A stretch of DNA of 64,000 nt. Origin: Roseovarius sp. M141 (GTDB taxonomy: Bacteria > Pseudomonadota > Alphaproteobacteria > Rhodobacterales > Rhodobacteraceae). Position 1 is the first letter of the stretch. Every line of letters starts with the position of its first letter. Location: NCBI RefSeq assembly GCF_024355225.1, contig NZ_VCNH01000008.1, forward strand, positions 2,604,001-2,668,000, written 5' to 3'. A program made the translations under genes and the position numbers. Shown one piece after another: positions 37,601 through 46,092 of the stretch. The notes below the pieces were generated by a model, which saw only the letters and a list, made by a program, of their open reading frames with translations, ran no database searches and was not told the DNA's origin.

Positions 37601-37790
37601 AGGCGCCGGCGCCGAGGCGCGCGAGGCCTTGGGCTGGGTGATCGTCGGCGGGCTGGGTTTGGCCACGCTCTCGACGCTCTATCTGACGCCGGTGGCGTAT
37701 CTTCTGCTGGCCCGCTTCTCGACCCCCAAGGCAAGGGAGGAGGCGCGCCTGCAAGAAGAATTGCAGGCGGCACAGGCCCAGCACACGTGA
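34695..37790 (+). CDS. RND efflux transporter, AcrB/HAE1-like
   Basis: A 1031-residue resistance-nodulation-division transporter with 12 expected helices and two large periplasmic loops. The N-terminal FVRRPILAFVLNALIILAG, VVDDAIVVLENIVR in TM4, and the repeat-half helices (FGFAILIVFLVLAAQFESF and MLIGIMAKNGILIVEFANQL) are classic. It starts with GTG at 34695 inside GTGA, overlapping the adaptor stop. It exports drugs, detergents or similar compounds using the proton gradient. The substrate range is unknown. The tail (ARFSTPKAREEARLQEELQ) is charged. Confidence 0.93.
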   Translation: MSTPTSPGTALFVRRPILAFVLNALIILAGIAALFGAEIRELPNVDRPVVTITTRFAGASPESVDQELTGRIEGAVGRVTGVRGISSNSRFGRSRVTVEFNDNVDIDVAATDVRDAVARIVNDLPEDADQPEIVKADANAQPVMRIAVTSLARSPQELTAIVQDRVEDRLISVDGVADLQVYGDREPIFRVDINQLELASRGLTVGDVQRTLSDVALDTPAGDLAGSRQSINVRTTANVVTPEAFEALEIKPNVRIGDIAKVTLGPAPGETILRANGRQGVGMGVIRQATSNTLEISAGVHAVVAELNRTLPDDVSVFVTSDDARFISGSIEEVLKTLGFAIAIVVAVIFLFLRDIRATLIPALTLPVALVGTLAAIYLVGFSINILTLLALVLATGMVVDDAIVVLENIVRQRAAGMGPRAAAVNGTAQVFFAVVTTTATLAAVFVPLSFLPGQAGGLFREFGFTLAIAVLLSSVVALSLCPVLASRLLTKPPQQDARGPMIWLGNRLMRLYEVTLRGALAMPFVIVLIALFVAVTAAMMAASIRQELTPAEDRAVALLSITAPQGVSLEYTQSKMQEIEDMVAPMLEKDEMTHIFAFSGFSADNRGFMVFTLAKWEDRARTQQDIVAEMNDKLGDIIGVRAFAIQPNSLGIRGAGRGLAFAITGDSYSQLSDVAENMVDRLRQIPEMGKVQLEYERTQPQLFVQIDRALAADLGIDITGLGQALQAVLDGRKVASVFVEDKSFDVQMLSTTDPIDDPGDLENIFVKAGNGQMVPMASFVTLKERAVAPELNREGQNRSVELTAGLTPDLSLGDALAQVLEIGDDILADENRIVPLAEAATLDQTNSGIVVTFGFAILIVFLVLAAQFESFISAVVVMATVPLGLACAVFALLMTGQSLNVYSQIGLVMLIGIMAKNGILIVEFANQLRDKGATVHDAILDASTIRLRPVMMTMTSTVLGGVPLVLSSGAGAEAREALGWVIVGGLGLATLSTLYLTPVAYLLLARFSTPKAREEARLQEELQAAQAQHT

Positions 37791-38133
37791 CCCGGCACGG
37801 ATGAGAAAGTCCACGAGTGGTCGATTGACACGCGCGTGCCACTGACGTCGCAGACCCAATTGCGACCGCAATCTGGAGTGTGATGGATAACGACGCGCAT
37901 AATGTACCTCCCCCGTCGGTCGGCTCTTCCGCCAAAAACGACGCGTTGCGAGCATCATGATATCTGGGTCATACGCTCTGGCCTCAATACAGCAAATACC
38001 ATCGCCGGTGCCGCGTTGTGAGAGGTCACGTGACTTTGACCCTTGCGTCAGCAAACGGAGCCAATTTTACGAAAGCAGCAATGCCGCCGTTGGTGCGGAT
38101 CGCAGCGGATGGTTCAAAAGAGTCCAAAGTGTC
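37791..38133. other. Gene-free stretch between the RND pump and the IS3 remnant
   Basis: About 340 bp. No terminator with a T-run, RNA gene or protein family could be supported. Confidence 0.5.
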
Positions 38134-38158
38134 TGACCTGCCCCCAAGGCTCCCTCAT

Positions 38159-38807
38159 TCATAACGAGAGTTTTCGGGTTTGGATTTCATACTCCTTGGC
38201 TTCGTTTTGGGCAAGCGCGTCGTGCGCAATGCCCTCAAATTGCTCAAGTGCCCGACGGGCTTCAACGGGTGTTTTGTTTCCAAATGATGAGTGCGGTCTG
38301 ACGTGGTTATAATCGTATCGCCAGAGCGCCAGCTTTCGCCGGGCTTCATCGAGGCTGTCGAACAGTTCTTCATTCAACAGCTCATCCCGCAGGCTCCCGT
38401 TGCCCGGCAGGTGATTGCAAGCAATCACCGAGAGGGGGCGCTCGCCAGGACGCAAAGCCACCGGCATTAGTGTCCGCGATCCACGTGCCCGTTTGCGGCC
38501 TCGACGTCGCCGGACGCCCAGCTTTTCTTCAGTGTAGAGGCGGTACAGCTTCTTGTGATTCATGATCATTCCTTTGCGCTCCAACAGCACGCCGATCCGC
38601 CCCCTCTCGTGACATTTCTGCGCAATGCACTACCGGGCGGTGGATAGCCAAACCGACGGCGCGCAGCCGCAATTGCCTGCATCTCGTCGCGAACTTCAGG
38701 AGTGTCAGGCGGACGGTCACGCCGGACAGTTTTAGGCTCGACGCCAACAAGCATGCATGCCCGGCGTTGCGAGATATCATGATCCCGCATCGCTTTGAGC
38801 ACTGCAC
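38159..38807 (-). pseudogene. IS3-family OrfB transposase, catalytic core deleted
   Basis: Recognisable pieces are KAMRDHDISQRRACMLVGV, the H-H-K-rich IMNHKKLYRLYTEEKLGV segment and the C-terminus WRYDYNHVRPHSSFGNKTPV. Two lesions are visible. About 45 extra bases near 38596-38645 interrupt the R-R-F-G-Y / I-G-V-L-L-E-R junction and shift the frame. After VALRPGERP roughly 80-90 residues are replaced by about a dozen unrelated ones, removing all three DDE acids, including the glutamate that normally precedes S-F-N-G. It cannot be an active transposase. Confidence 0.85.
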
Positions 38808-38828
38808 TCCGCCGCTCGATTGGCGTCG

Positions 38829-39092
38829 TCAGTTCTTTCCCAGCAAATCCTTCAGCACAACGCTATCCAGCATGGTCTCGGCAACAAGGCGTTTGAGTTT
38901 AGCGTTTTCATCTTCCAGCGACTTTAGCCGATGCGCGTCTGACACCTCCATGCCGCCGTATTTGGCCTTCAGCTTGTAAAACGTCGCGGGGCTCAGGCCG
39001 TGCCTGCGGCAAACCTCAGCCGTAGGCATCCCCGCCTCCTGCTCCTTAATCATCACAATTATTTGCACCTCTGTGAAACGGCTTTTTCGCAT
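38829..39092 (-). CDS. IS3-family OrfA (helix-turn-helix subunit)
   Basis: An 87-residue protein with a helix-turn-helix (AEVCRRHGLSPATFYKLKAK, residues 25-44) and a leucine-zipper-like helix after it (LKSLEDENAKLKRLVAE). In intact elements it is fused to OrfB by a -1 frameshift. The frame itself is complete here, but with OrfB destroyed it can at most act as a DNA-binding repressor of related elements. Confidence 0.88.
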   Translation of the reverse strand: MRKSRFTEVQIIVMIKEQEAGMPTAEVCRRHGLSPATFYKLKAKYGGMEVSDAHRLKSLEDENAKLKRLVAETMLDSVVLKDLLGKN

Positions 39093-39265
39093 CTGTTTGC
39101 TCCTTCGAAGGGCTGAGCAAATTCTACATCAAAGTGAGGGAAGTTTCGGGGGCACGTCATGTCGGATACCGCATGATGCACCGATGTCTGCATTTACAGC
39201 GAGTCGAAGTATTGTATTGCTGGCAGCTGAGCCATGTCTGTCTTTGAGTGATCTGGTTTCCCCGT

Positions 39266-40231
39266 CTAATATAGACGAGTGCCTTCGTCAGCAGTGTGGT
39301 CTTCTTGCACCTCGTCAAGCGTTTGCGTTCTATCGACTGTCGCAAGCACCCACTCTGCAAGCGTCGGTGCCGACTTCCGTTCAGGCCAGTGATCCGGATG
39401 CCACAAGCGAGAGCGGATGAAAGACTTGGAGCAGTGCATGAAGGCTTCTTCAACTTCGATCACGAGCGCAAGCAACGGCTCTTTCCCGTTGATCGCATGG
39501 CGCTTGCTGATTGCCGCATCCCGAACGACACGTGCCTTGCCCGCGATACGCAGGGTATCTCCATGGCCGGGCACGACGAACAAGAGTGCCACGTTGGGCT
39601 CTTCCAAGAGGTTCCGAAAGCCATCTACCCGATGATTGCCGGGCCTGTCCGGAATGATCAGTGTCTTATCGTCGTAGACCTCGACAAACCCCGCCGGGTC
39701 ACCTTTGGGCGAAACGTCGATCAAACCCTCGGATGCCTTGGTCGCGATAATAACAAATGGCGAATGCGCGATGAATTTTCGTGCCACGTCATTCAAACGG
39801 TCACTCACCTTTAGGAAGGTGTTTGTGAAACCCTCGGTTGGCAAGAGCTCTCTAAGGCGTTCAATAGTCTCAATCTGTTCATCAATCTCTAGCACAATAC
39901 GCTCCGGATAATTGCCAAAGACGAGCCTAAGGCAAGTGCAGTATTCCTCAAAGCCGCCATTCGTGACACGGTCGCCAACGCACACTTCGTCGCGCGACAG
40001 GTTGTGGAGCTTCACGTCCGCATCGCCGCGCTTGGCATAGCTGTCACCGAGGCCATAGGATATGGTCCGACCGGAAAGGGGAAGCTTTGCAATCATCAAT
40101 TCACGCAACGGGGCCGGATCATTTCCACATATCGGTCCCTGAAGAAATCCATAATTATCCGACCAGCAGCCTTCAGTTTGCATGGCACGGTCTTTCCATC
40201 CCATCCGGCTGGGTATAGCCATCCAGTGCAA
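39266..40231 (-). CDS. Pyridoxamine-5'-phosphate-oxidase-fold flavoprotein with N-terminal extension
   Basis: The C-terminal two thirds form a PPOX split-barrel of the type annotated MSMEG_1061/DR2398-like. It reads FIAHSPFVIIATKASEGLID, VSPKGDPAGFVEVYDDKTLI, IPDRPGNHRVDGFRNLLEEP and later MHCSKSFIRSRLW, with IRSRLW at the usual place. About 110 residues precede it and are not recognised. The start is uncertain: the first ATGs (40231 and 40096) lack a good ribosome site and the former lies only 27 bp from the divergent pxpA. It probably binds FMN or a related cofactor. Function unknown. Confidence 0.75.
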   Translation of the reverse strand: MHWMAIPSRMGWKDRAMQTEGCWSDNYGFLQGPICGNDPAPLRELMIAKLPLSGRTISYGLGDSYAKRGDADVKLHNLSRDEVCVGDRVTNGGFEEYCTCLRLVFGNYPERIVLEIDEQIETIERLRELLPTEGFTNTFLKVSDRLNDVARKFIAHSPFVIIATKASEGLIDVSPKGDPAGFVEVYDDKTLIIPDRPGNHRVDGFRNLLEEPNVALLFVVPGHGDTLRIAGKARVVRDAAISKRHAINGKEPLLALVIEVEEAFMHCSKSFIRSRLWHPDHWPERKSAPTLAEWVLATVDRTQTLDEVQEDHTADEGTRLY

Positions 40232-40258
40232 AGGCTATCGAATATCAAAGAGGCAGCA

Positions 40259-41023
40259 ATGCGGGAAATCGATCTGAATGCCGATCTGGGGGAAAGCTGG
40301 GGCGCATGGACTATGGGCCACGACGGCGAGATGTTCGACATCATCACCTCGGCCAATATCGCCTGCGGGTTTCATGGCGGCGATCCTCTGGTGATGCACC
40401 GCACGCTAAGTCTGGCCAAGCAGAAGGGCGTCGGCGTGGGCGCGCATCCCGGCTATATGGATTTGTGGGGCTTTGGGCGCCGACGTTTTGTCGATGACGA
40501 CCCCGACGAGATCGAGAAACTGCTGATCTACCAGATCGGCGCGATACAGGCGATGGCGCGCGCCGTTGGCGTGCCCGTCACGCATTTCAAGGCGCATGGC
40601 GCGCTGGCCAATGTGACCGCGGTTAACGCGGCGGTTGCCGATGCCACGGCGCGCGCCGTGCTGGCGACAGACCCAAACATGCTGTTTCTGGCGATGCCCG
40701 GCACCGAGCAGGAGCGCGCAGCCGAGCGCGCGGGCCTGCGCATTGCGCGCGAGGCGTTTGCCGACCGCGCCTATTGCGCAGATGGCACGCTGGCCCCGCG
40801 CAAACAGCCCGGCGCGGTGCTGGAGGATGCCGAAGAGGCCGCCGCGCGCATGGCGCGCATGGTGATCGACGGCAAGGTCGCCACGCTGGACGGGCCGGAG
40901 ATCGCGCTGGAGTTCGACACGATCTGCGTGCATGGCGACAATCCCCATGCCGTCGCGATGGCCCGCGCCGTGCGCCGTGCGTTGACCGATGCGGGCGTGC
41001 GTCTGTGCCCGATGGCCGGCTGA
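40259..41023 (+). CDS. pxpA: 5-oxoprolinase subunit A (LamB/YcsF family)
   Basis: A 254-residue protein from ATG 40259, preceded by AAAGAGGCAGCA. The N-terminal EIDLNADLGESWG and ANIACGFHGGDP, then GAHPGYMDLWGFGRR, are signature segments of PxpA. In the ATP-dependent PxpABC complex this subunit takes part in opening the 5-oxoproline ring to glutamate. It is the first gene of a three-gene operon, the next starting directly after its stop. Confidence 0.93.
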   Translation: MREIDLNADLGESWGAWTMGHDGEMFDIITSANIACGFHGGDPLVMHRTLSLAKQKGVGVGAHPGYMDLWGFGRRRFVDDDPDEIEKLLIYQIGAIQAMARAVGVPVTHFKAHGALANVTAVNAAVADATARAVLATDPNMLFLAMPGTEQERAAERAGLRIAREAFADRAYCADGTLAPRKQPGAVLEDAEEAAARMARMVIDGKVATLDGPEIALEFDTICVHGDNPHAVAMARAVRRALTDAGVRLCPMAG

Positions 41024-41746
41024 ATGGCACCCGGCGTTCGATATCTGCCTTCGGGCGACTGTGCGCTGACGGTCGAGTTCGGGCGCGGCGTTGATCGGCG
41101 GCTCAACATGCAGGTGATGGCGCTGGACGCCGCGCTCAAGGCGCGTGCGCTGGATGGCGTGACGGAAACCGTGCCGACCTTCCGCTCGCTCATCGTGCAT
41201 TACGATCCTTCGGTGATCGATCACGCGCGACTTTGCCGGGAAATCGACGCGCTGGACATCGCCCCGTCGCAGGAAATGGATGTCGGCCGCCTCATTACCC
41301 TGCCCGTCGCCTATGGTGGCGCGCATGGTCCCGATCTGGGCGATGTCGCAGCGGCCGGCGGGCTAAGCGTGGACGAGGCAATCGCGCTGCATAGCGGGAT
41401 CGCGCATTATGTCTACATGATCGGGTTCGCGCCGGGGCATCCCTATATGGGTGATTTGCCCGCAGAACTGACCTTGCCGCGCCGCAAGACGCCGCGCACA
41501 CGGATCGCGCCGGGCACCGTGGCGATCGCGGTCGGGCAAACGGTGATCTACCCCTTTGCATCGCCGGGTGGTTGGCATGCTATCGGACGCACCCCCGTGG
41601 ATCTGTTCGATATCGCCCGCGAGGTGCCTGCATTACTGCGCGCGGGCGACACGGTGCGACTGCGCCCCATAAGCCCGGGCGAATACGATGATCTGCTGGC
41701 CCGCCCCACGGTCGATCAAATCACCATTGAGGACCCTACCCGATGA
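41024..41746 (+). CDS. pxpB: 5-oxoprolinase subunit B (KipI family)
   Basis: A 240-residue protein with the allophanate-hydrolase-subunit-1 fold. LPSGDCALTVEFGRGVD is at the start, and IGFAPGHPYMGDLP and PFASPGGWHAIGRTP in the C-terminal half are diagnostic. The B subunit acts with PxpC in the ATP-dependent phosphorylation step. The ATG directly follows the pxpA TGA and its end overlaps pxpC by ATGA. Confidence 0.93.
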   Translation: MAPGVRYLPSGDCALTVEFGRGVDRRLNMQVMALDAALKARALDGVTETVPTFRSLIVHYDPSVIDHARLCREIDALDIAPSQEMDVGRLITLPVAYGGAHGPDLGDVAAAGGLSVDEAIALHSGIAHYVYMIGFAPGHPYMGDLPAELTLPRRKTPRTRIAPGTVAIAVGQTVIYPFASPGGWHAIGRTPVDLFDIAREVPALLRAGDTVRLRPISPGEYDDLLARPTVDQITIEDPTR

Positions 41747-42792
41747 GCGCGGCGCTGATCGTCCAGACCGCCGGGCCTTTTACCACGGTTCAGGATCTGG
41801 GGCGCGTGGGACATCAGGCTGCCGGTATCCCGGTGTCGGGCGCGCTGGACCCCGTATCATTGCGCATCGCCAATGCGCTGGTCGGCAATGAGGGCGGCGA
41901 GGCCGCGCTTGAAATCCGGCTGGCCGGGCCAGTGCTGAAGGTCAATGCGCCCCGCGTGCGCATTGCACTTTGCGGCACGTCGTCTCCGTTGCAGATACTG
42001 ACGCCCGAGCCGCGCGAAGTGCCGCCCTGGCAATCCGTGACGCTGGAGCGCGACACGGTCTTTCGCGTGCCACCGCTGAAGGACAGCGTCACCGCCTATC
42101 TTGCCGTCGAGGGCGGGTTCGATCTTCTGCCGATATTGGGCAGCCGGTCGACCTGTCTTCGCGCGGGCTTTGGCGGGCTGGAGGGCCGCACGCTGGCCGA
42201 CGGCGATGCGTTGCCTCTGGCCCTGGGCGAGGCGAGCGGGCGCGCTGATATGCGTCTTGGCCGACCTCCGACGCTGATGCCGTCCGCAACGATCCGCGTC
42301 GTGCTGGGCCCACAGGACGATTATTTTTCCAAGGCCGCAATCGCCACCCTGCTGGAGGCTGAATTTCGCGTCACGAACGAGGCCGACCGCATGGGCCTGC
42401 GCCTTGCCGGGCCGGTACTGGCGCATGAAAACGGGTACGACATCACCTCGGACGGCATCGCGACGGGCGCCATTCAGGTACCGGGCGACGGCCAGCCGAT
42501 CATCCTGCTGGCCGATCACCAGACAACCGGGGGCTACCCCAAAATCGCGACGGTCATTTCCACCGATCTGCCCGCGTTGGGCCGTCTGGCCCCCGGCGCC
42601 CTGCTGCGTTTTGCTGCGGTTTCCGTGACGGATGCGCAGGCGATCCAGATCGCCAACCGGCGCGAGATTTCGGACATACTGGCCACGATCGCCCCACTCA
42701 GCATTGACCCGGCCAGCCTGTCAAGCCGCGCGCTATTGTCGGCAAACCTCATCAGCGGAGTCGTCAATGCCACAGATACGGGCGGCGATTGA
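41743..42792 (+). CDS. pxpC: 5-oxoprolinase subunit C (KipA family, biotin-dependent-carboxylase-like)
   Basis: A 349-residue protein of the allophanate-hydrolase-subunit-2 family. GPFTTVQDLGRVGHQAAGIP and VSGALDPVSLRIANALVGN are at the N-terminus. MGLRLAGP and DGIATGAIQVPGDGQPIILL, with DHQTTGGYPKIATV, follow near 220-270. It completes the PxpABC complex that converts 5-oxoproline to glutamate. It probably shares the promoter upstream of 40259 and is followed by its likely GntR regulator 108 bp later. Confidence 0.93.
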   Translation: MSAALIVQTAGPFTTVQDLGRVGHQAAGIPVSGALDPVSLRIANALVGNEGGEAALEIRLAGPVLKVNAPRVRIALCGTSSPLQILTPEPREVPPWQSVTLERDTVFRVPPLKDSVTAYLAVEGGFDLLPILGSRSTCLRAGFGGLEGRTLADGDALPLALGEASGRADMRLGRPPTLMPSATIRVVLGPQDDYFSKAAIATLLEAEFRVTNEADRMGLRLAGPVLAHENGYDITSDGIATGAIQVPGDGQPIILLADHQTTGGYPKIATVISTDLPALGRLAPGALLRFAAVSVTDAQAIQIANRREISDILATIAPLSIDPASLSSRALLSANLISGVVNATDTGGD

Positions 42793-42900
42793 TCCACGCA
42801 TGGACAGGCCGGAGGTAATCTGATTGGATGAAAGATGCTGGTTGTTCCACAAAACCTGCCGCCCTGTTCAATTCTCAGACTATAATCCGGTGCTGTGCCC

Positions 42901-43554
42901 ATGTCCGAACCAGCCACATCACTGGCAACCAAGGTTGCAACAGCGCTTCGCGATCAGCTGACATTTGGTGAACTCGCGCCGGGGCAGCGGCTATCCGAGG
43001 CGACGCAGGCCGAAAAGATGGCCGTGTCGCGCAACACGCTGCGCGAGGCGTTTCGCATGATGACGCGCGACGGTCTGTTCGTCCACGAGGCCAATCGCGG
43101 CGTTTTCGTTGCCACCCCGTCGCTGGAGTCCATCATCGACATCTATCGCGTGCGGCGCAGTATTGAATGTCCGATCCTGCGTGCCGCCCATGCGCATCAC
43201 CCGGCAGTGGCGCGCATGGGCGCAGCGGTCGAGGCCGCGCGCCTCTGCGAGGGCCAGGAGGATTGGCGCGGCGTGGGCAATGCCAACATGGATTTTCATT
43301 CTGCCATCGTAGATCTGGCCGACAGCCCGCGCCTGACCGCGTTCTACAGCAATCTGTCCGCCGAATTGCGGCTGGTCTTTGTGGCACTGGGCACCGCGCG
43401 CTGGTTGCACATGCCCTATATCCAGATGAACGGCGCCATCCTTGCAAAGCTCACAGAAGGCCGCCCCGCTGAGGCTGCCGCCCTGTTGGAGACCTATCTG
43501 TCGCAATCCGAGCGGGCCGTTCTGGCGGCGTTTGCCAAATCCAATCTGGCATGA
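42901..43554 (+). CDS. GntR-family regulator (FadR/FCD subfamily)
   Basis: A 217-residue regulator. The N-terminal winged helix (KVATALRDQLTFGELAPGQ, then MAVSRNTLREAFRMMTRDGL) is followed by an all-helical FCD ligand domain with the usual histidine and acidic positions (NMDFHSAIVDLADS). I used ATG 42901 rather than GTG 42895. The gene sits between pxpABC and the convergent peptidase/ABC operon. It is the obvious candidate to regulate both, with 5-oxoproline or a peptide as ligand (inference). Confidence 0.88.
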   Translation: MSEPATSLATKVATALRDQLTFGELAPGQRLSEATQAEKMAVSRNTLREAFRMMTRDGLFVHEANRGVFVATPSLESIIDIYRVRRSIECPILRAAHAHHPAVARMGAAVEAARLCEGQEDWRGVGNANMDFHSAIVDLADSPRLTAFYSNLSAELRLVFVALGTARWLHMPYIQMNGAILAKLTEGRPAEAAALLETYLSQSERAVLAAFAKSNLA

Positions 43555-43566
43555 TGCCGACATCCC

Positions 43567-45252
43567 TCAGACGCTGGCCAGCCTCTGCCAGGCTGCGCGC
43601 GCGGCCAGAACTGTCTGCATCTGCGCGCCGTGCCCGGCGATGAACGGTGCGCCATAAAGTGTCTCATCGGGGTATTCGGTGATCAGCGTCAGCGGTACCG
43701 AATGGCGGTCATCCTCGTGGATATAGCAGGGAAAGCCGTTGACCATCTCAAACCCGGTCTCGCCCGCATGTACGCGGTAAAGGTTGATCTGGCGCGCATT
43801 GAACGCAGGCAACCCCGGCACCTGCATCAGGTCGCACGTGACCTCTTGGATTAACTGGCGGGCAATATCGCCCCAGCCCGGCAAATAGCGCATGACAAGG
43901 AAAAACCCCTTGGGCAGCGTCCACATGTCAAAGCCGCGCGGGATATAGCCGGTCATCGGGCGCGTCCACTCATGGGCGGGGTATCCGTGCAGGTTGATAT
44001 GCAGCTGCGCGCCTGACAGGCGCTCGGCCTCGTGCCGGATTGCCTTTTCATAAAGGGCGCCGGACGCAGCGCGATATTCCAGATCATCGCCCAGTGCGGT
44101 GTAGCGCGCGGCATGCAGCATATGGCGCGGCGTCAGGTCTGTCAGCCGTCCGTGCAGCGCATAGCCATCCGGGTTTTCCATCGGAGAAATGACAAAGGCC
44201 GCGCCCTCCGCAGCCAGCCGGTGCGCCGCGCGCAGCGCCCCGACGACCGGCGTCGTTTCATTGGCATGCTGACCGGCGGATATCATCACCGGCTTGCCCG
44301 TGCCGGTCCGGAAATGCGCCAGCACCTCGCGGCCTGCGCGGCTGATCGCACGCAAGGGCTGACCGCCGATTTCCGCCAGCTCGGCCCGGATCTGGGCGAT
44401 GGACAGCGCAGCCCCGGCCCGTTCCAAATCCTGCATATCGCCGCCCCGGTCGGCGGTGTGATAGGCGCGCAGACTGACGCTGATTTCAGGTGCTTCCCCC
44501 TGCTGTACCTCAGGCACGATCTGCCCCGGTTGCAGATGCCGGTCCCCGATCGGGCGCCCGGAATGGCGCTGGAAAAATTCGAGACACGAGAAATAAAGAT
44601 CTTCGTGCAGCGCCTCGACAAGGCTGAGCACCTCGTCGTCATACCCCAGATCGAGGTCGCGTGCAGGCACGGTGGCTGTGATGTTCAGCTCTTCGAAAAA
44701 CGGCTCGTCCCTGCCCCAATCCTGCGCGGTAATCGCGGCCATCGCGCCGTGAAACATCTGCTCGTAATCCGTCTCAAGCCGCCGTGCGCCCCCGGCATCC
44801 ACCAGCCAGCCGGTGGGCGACAGGGTCTGCGCGCCGACGTGATCAGTGTGGACGCGGTTGGGCGCCAGAACCTCGTGCTGCTCGGTCCCGTCAGGATAGG
44901 TTAGCGTGACGGCATAGCTGGCGGTCTCCCTGCCCGGCGCGAAACTGATCTCCGCATCCGGGTAGAGCGCGGCCAGTGGATATGTCTCCAGCAGGAAGCG
45001 GTTGGAAACGGCGGCGGCGTGGCAGGGCCAGACGACATGCGCAACCGTAAACCCGGGGCGGGCCTCCTCAAGAAAGAAATGCAGCAGGGGCTTGTAGGCA
45101 CTGCGAATGCGCGCGGGAATTCCCTTGGCGGCCAGTTGTTCTTCGGCGGCACAGCGCGCGGCGCGATCGTCGAAGGTCCATGCATCGAACGGGCCGGTCG
45201 CCCCGGCGATCAGCGTGTTCAATGTGCGCGCGGGCGCGAAGTGGTAGTTCAC
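43567..45252 (-). CDS. M14-family zinc peptidase-like protein
   Basis: 561 residues starting with GTG at 45252, which overlaps the permease stop (GTGA). The C-terminal half shows M14-carboxypeptidase zinc motifs: SAGQHANET (H-x-x-E) and HINLHGYPAHEW with the third ligand. The segment MENPDGYALHGR lies between them. ITEYPDETLYGAP may hold the catalytic glutamate. The N-terminal 250 residues are not recognised. No signal peptide is seen, so it should cleave peptides after import by the adjacent ABC transporter. It is the distal gene of that operon. Confidence 0.8.
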   Translation of the reverse strand: MNYHFAPARTLNTLIAGATGPFDAWTFDDRAARCAAEEQLAAKGIPARIRSAYKPLLHFFLEEARPGFTVAHVVWPCHAAAVSNRFLLETYPLAALYPDAEISFAPGRETASYAVTLTYPDGTEQHEVLAPNRVHTDHVGAQTLSPTGWLVDAGGARRLETDYEQMFHGAMAAITAQDWGRDEPFFEELNITATVPARDLDLGYDDEVLSLVEALHEDLYFSCLEFFQRHSGRPIGDRHLQPGQIVPEVQQGEAPEISVSLRAYHTADRGGDMQDLERAGAALSIAQIRAELAEIGGQPLRAISRAGREVLAHFRTGTGKPVMISAGQHANETTPVVGALRAAHRLAAEGAAFVISPMENPDGYALHGRLTDLTPRHMLHAARYTALGDDLEYRAASGALYEKAIRHEAERLSGAQLHINLHGYPAHEWTRPMTGYIPRGFDMWTLPKGFFLVMRYLPGWGDIARQLIQEVTCDLMQVPGLPAFNARQINLYRVHAGETGFEMVNGFPCYIHEDDRHSVPLTLITEYPDETLYGAPFIAGHGAQMQTVLAARAAWQRLASV

Positions 45253-46088
45253 TTGCCGGTTCTCCCCGTCGGGTCCAGCGTATCGCGCAGCCAGTCACCC
45301 AGCAGGTTCAGGCCCAGCACGGTCAGAAGAATTGCGACGCCGGGAAAGACGCTGACCCACCATGCGGTTTGCAGATAGGTGCGCCCGTCGGCCAGCATAC
45401 CGCCCCAACTGGGAATGGTCGGATCGACGCCAAGACCCAGAAAGGTCAGGCTGCTTTCCAGCAGGATATTATTGGCCACGTTCAGCGTCATCAGCACCAC
45501 GACCGGCCCCATCAGATTGGGCAAAAGGTGACTGAGGATGATATTACGGTTCTTGACCCCCATGGCGCGCGCGGCCAGCACGAATTCGCGGTCGCGCAGC
45601 GCCATCACCTGCGCACGCACGAGGCGGGCGTATTGCACCCACTGCGATACGATCAGCAGGATGATGGTGTTGGTCAGGCTGCCGCCGATAATGGCGATGA
45701 TGGTGATGGCCAGCAGGATAAAGGGCAGCGCCAGTTGCACATCGGCAAAACGCATGACGATCACATCCCAAAAGCCCCGGTAATAGCCAGCGATCAGCCC
45801 CATCAGCACGCCGATCAGCACCGAGCCAAGAACCGACAGGAACCCGACCTCAAGCGAGATCCAGCCGCCGACGAAAATCCGCGCCATCACATCGCGGCCC
45901 AGCGGATCTGTGCCCAGCAGATGGTCAGGCCGCTCGAACGGTGGGACCAGCCGCGCAGTCAGATCAATCGCGCCGACATCGGGAAACAGCCATTTTGACA
46001 GCAGAACGCCGATCACGATGAACGCGGTCAACCCCGCCCCGAGGATGAATTCAAGCGACCAGTAGCGCGATTGGAAAAAGGCAGTCAT
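45249..46088 (-). CDS. Peptide ABC transporter permease, DppC-like
   Basis: A 279-residue inner-membrane permease with about six helices. The N-terminal helix (FILGAGLTAFIVIGVLLSKW) is followed by the periplasmic GTDPLGRDVMARI motif of OppC/DppC proteins. The cytoplasmic EAA-like loop is AARAMGVKNRNIILSHLLPN. It pairs with the upstream DppB-like permease, separated by 4 bp. Confidence 0.9.
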   Translation of the reverse strand: MTAFFQSRYWSLEFILGAGLTAFIVIGVLLSKWLFPDVGAIDLTARLVPPFERPDHLLGTDPLGRDVMARIFVGGWISLEVGFLSVLGSVLIGVLMGLIAGYYRGFWDVIVMRFADVQLALPFILLAITIIAIIGGSLTNTIILLIVSQWVQYARLVRAQVMALRDREFVLAARAMGVKNRNIILSHLLPNLMGPVVVLMTLNVANNILLESSLTFLGLGVDPTIPSWGGMLADGRTYLQTAWWVSVFPGVAILLTVLGLNLLGDWLRDTLDPTGRTGK

Positions 46089-46092
46089 GGGC

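Larger units (their letters stand above)
38134..39159. mobile_element. IS3-family element, internally deleted and dead
   Basis: The ends are inverted repeats: TGACCTGCCCCCAAGGCTCCCTCA at 38134-38157 against TGACGTGCCCCCGAAACTTCCCTCA read in from 39159. Both sides are flanked by TGTC (38130-38133 and 39160-39163), a likely 4-bp target duplication. The element carries orfA and a broken orfB on the minus strand. At about 1.03 kb it is shorter than the 1.2-1.4 kb usual for the family. Confidence 0.85.
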
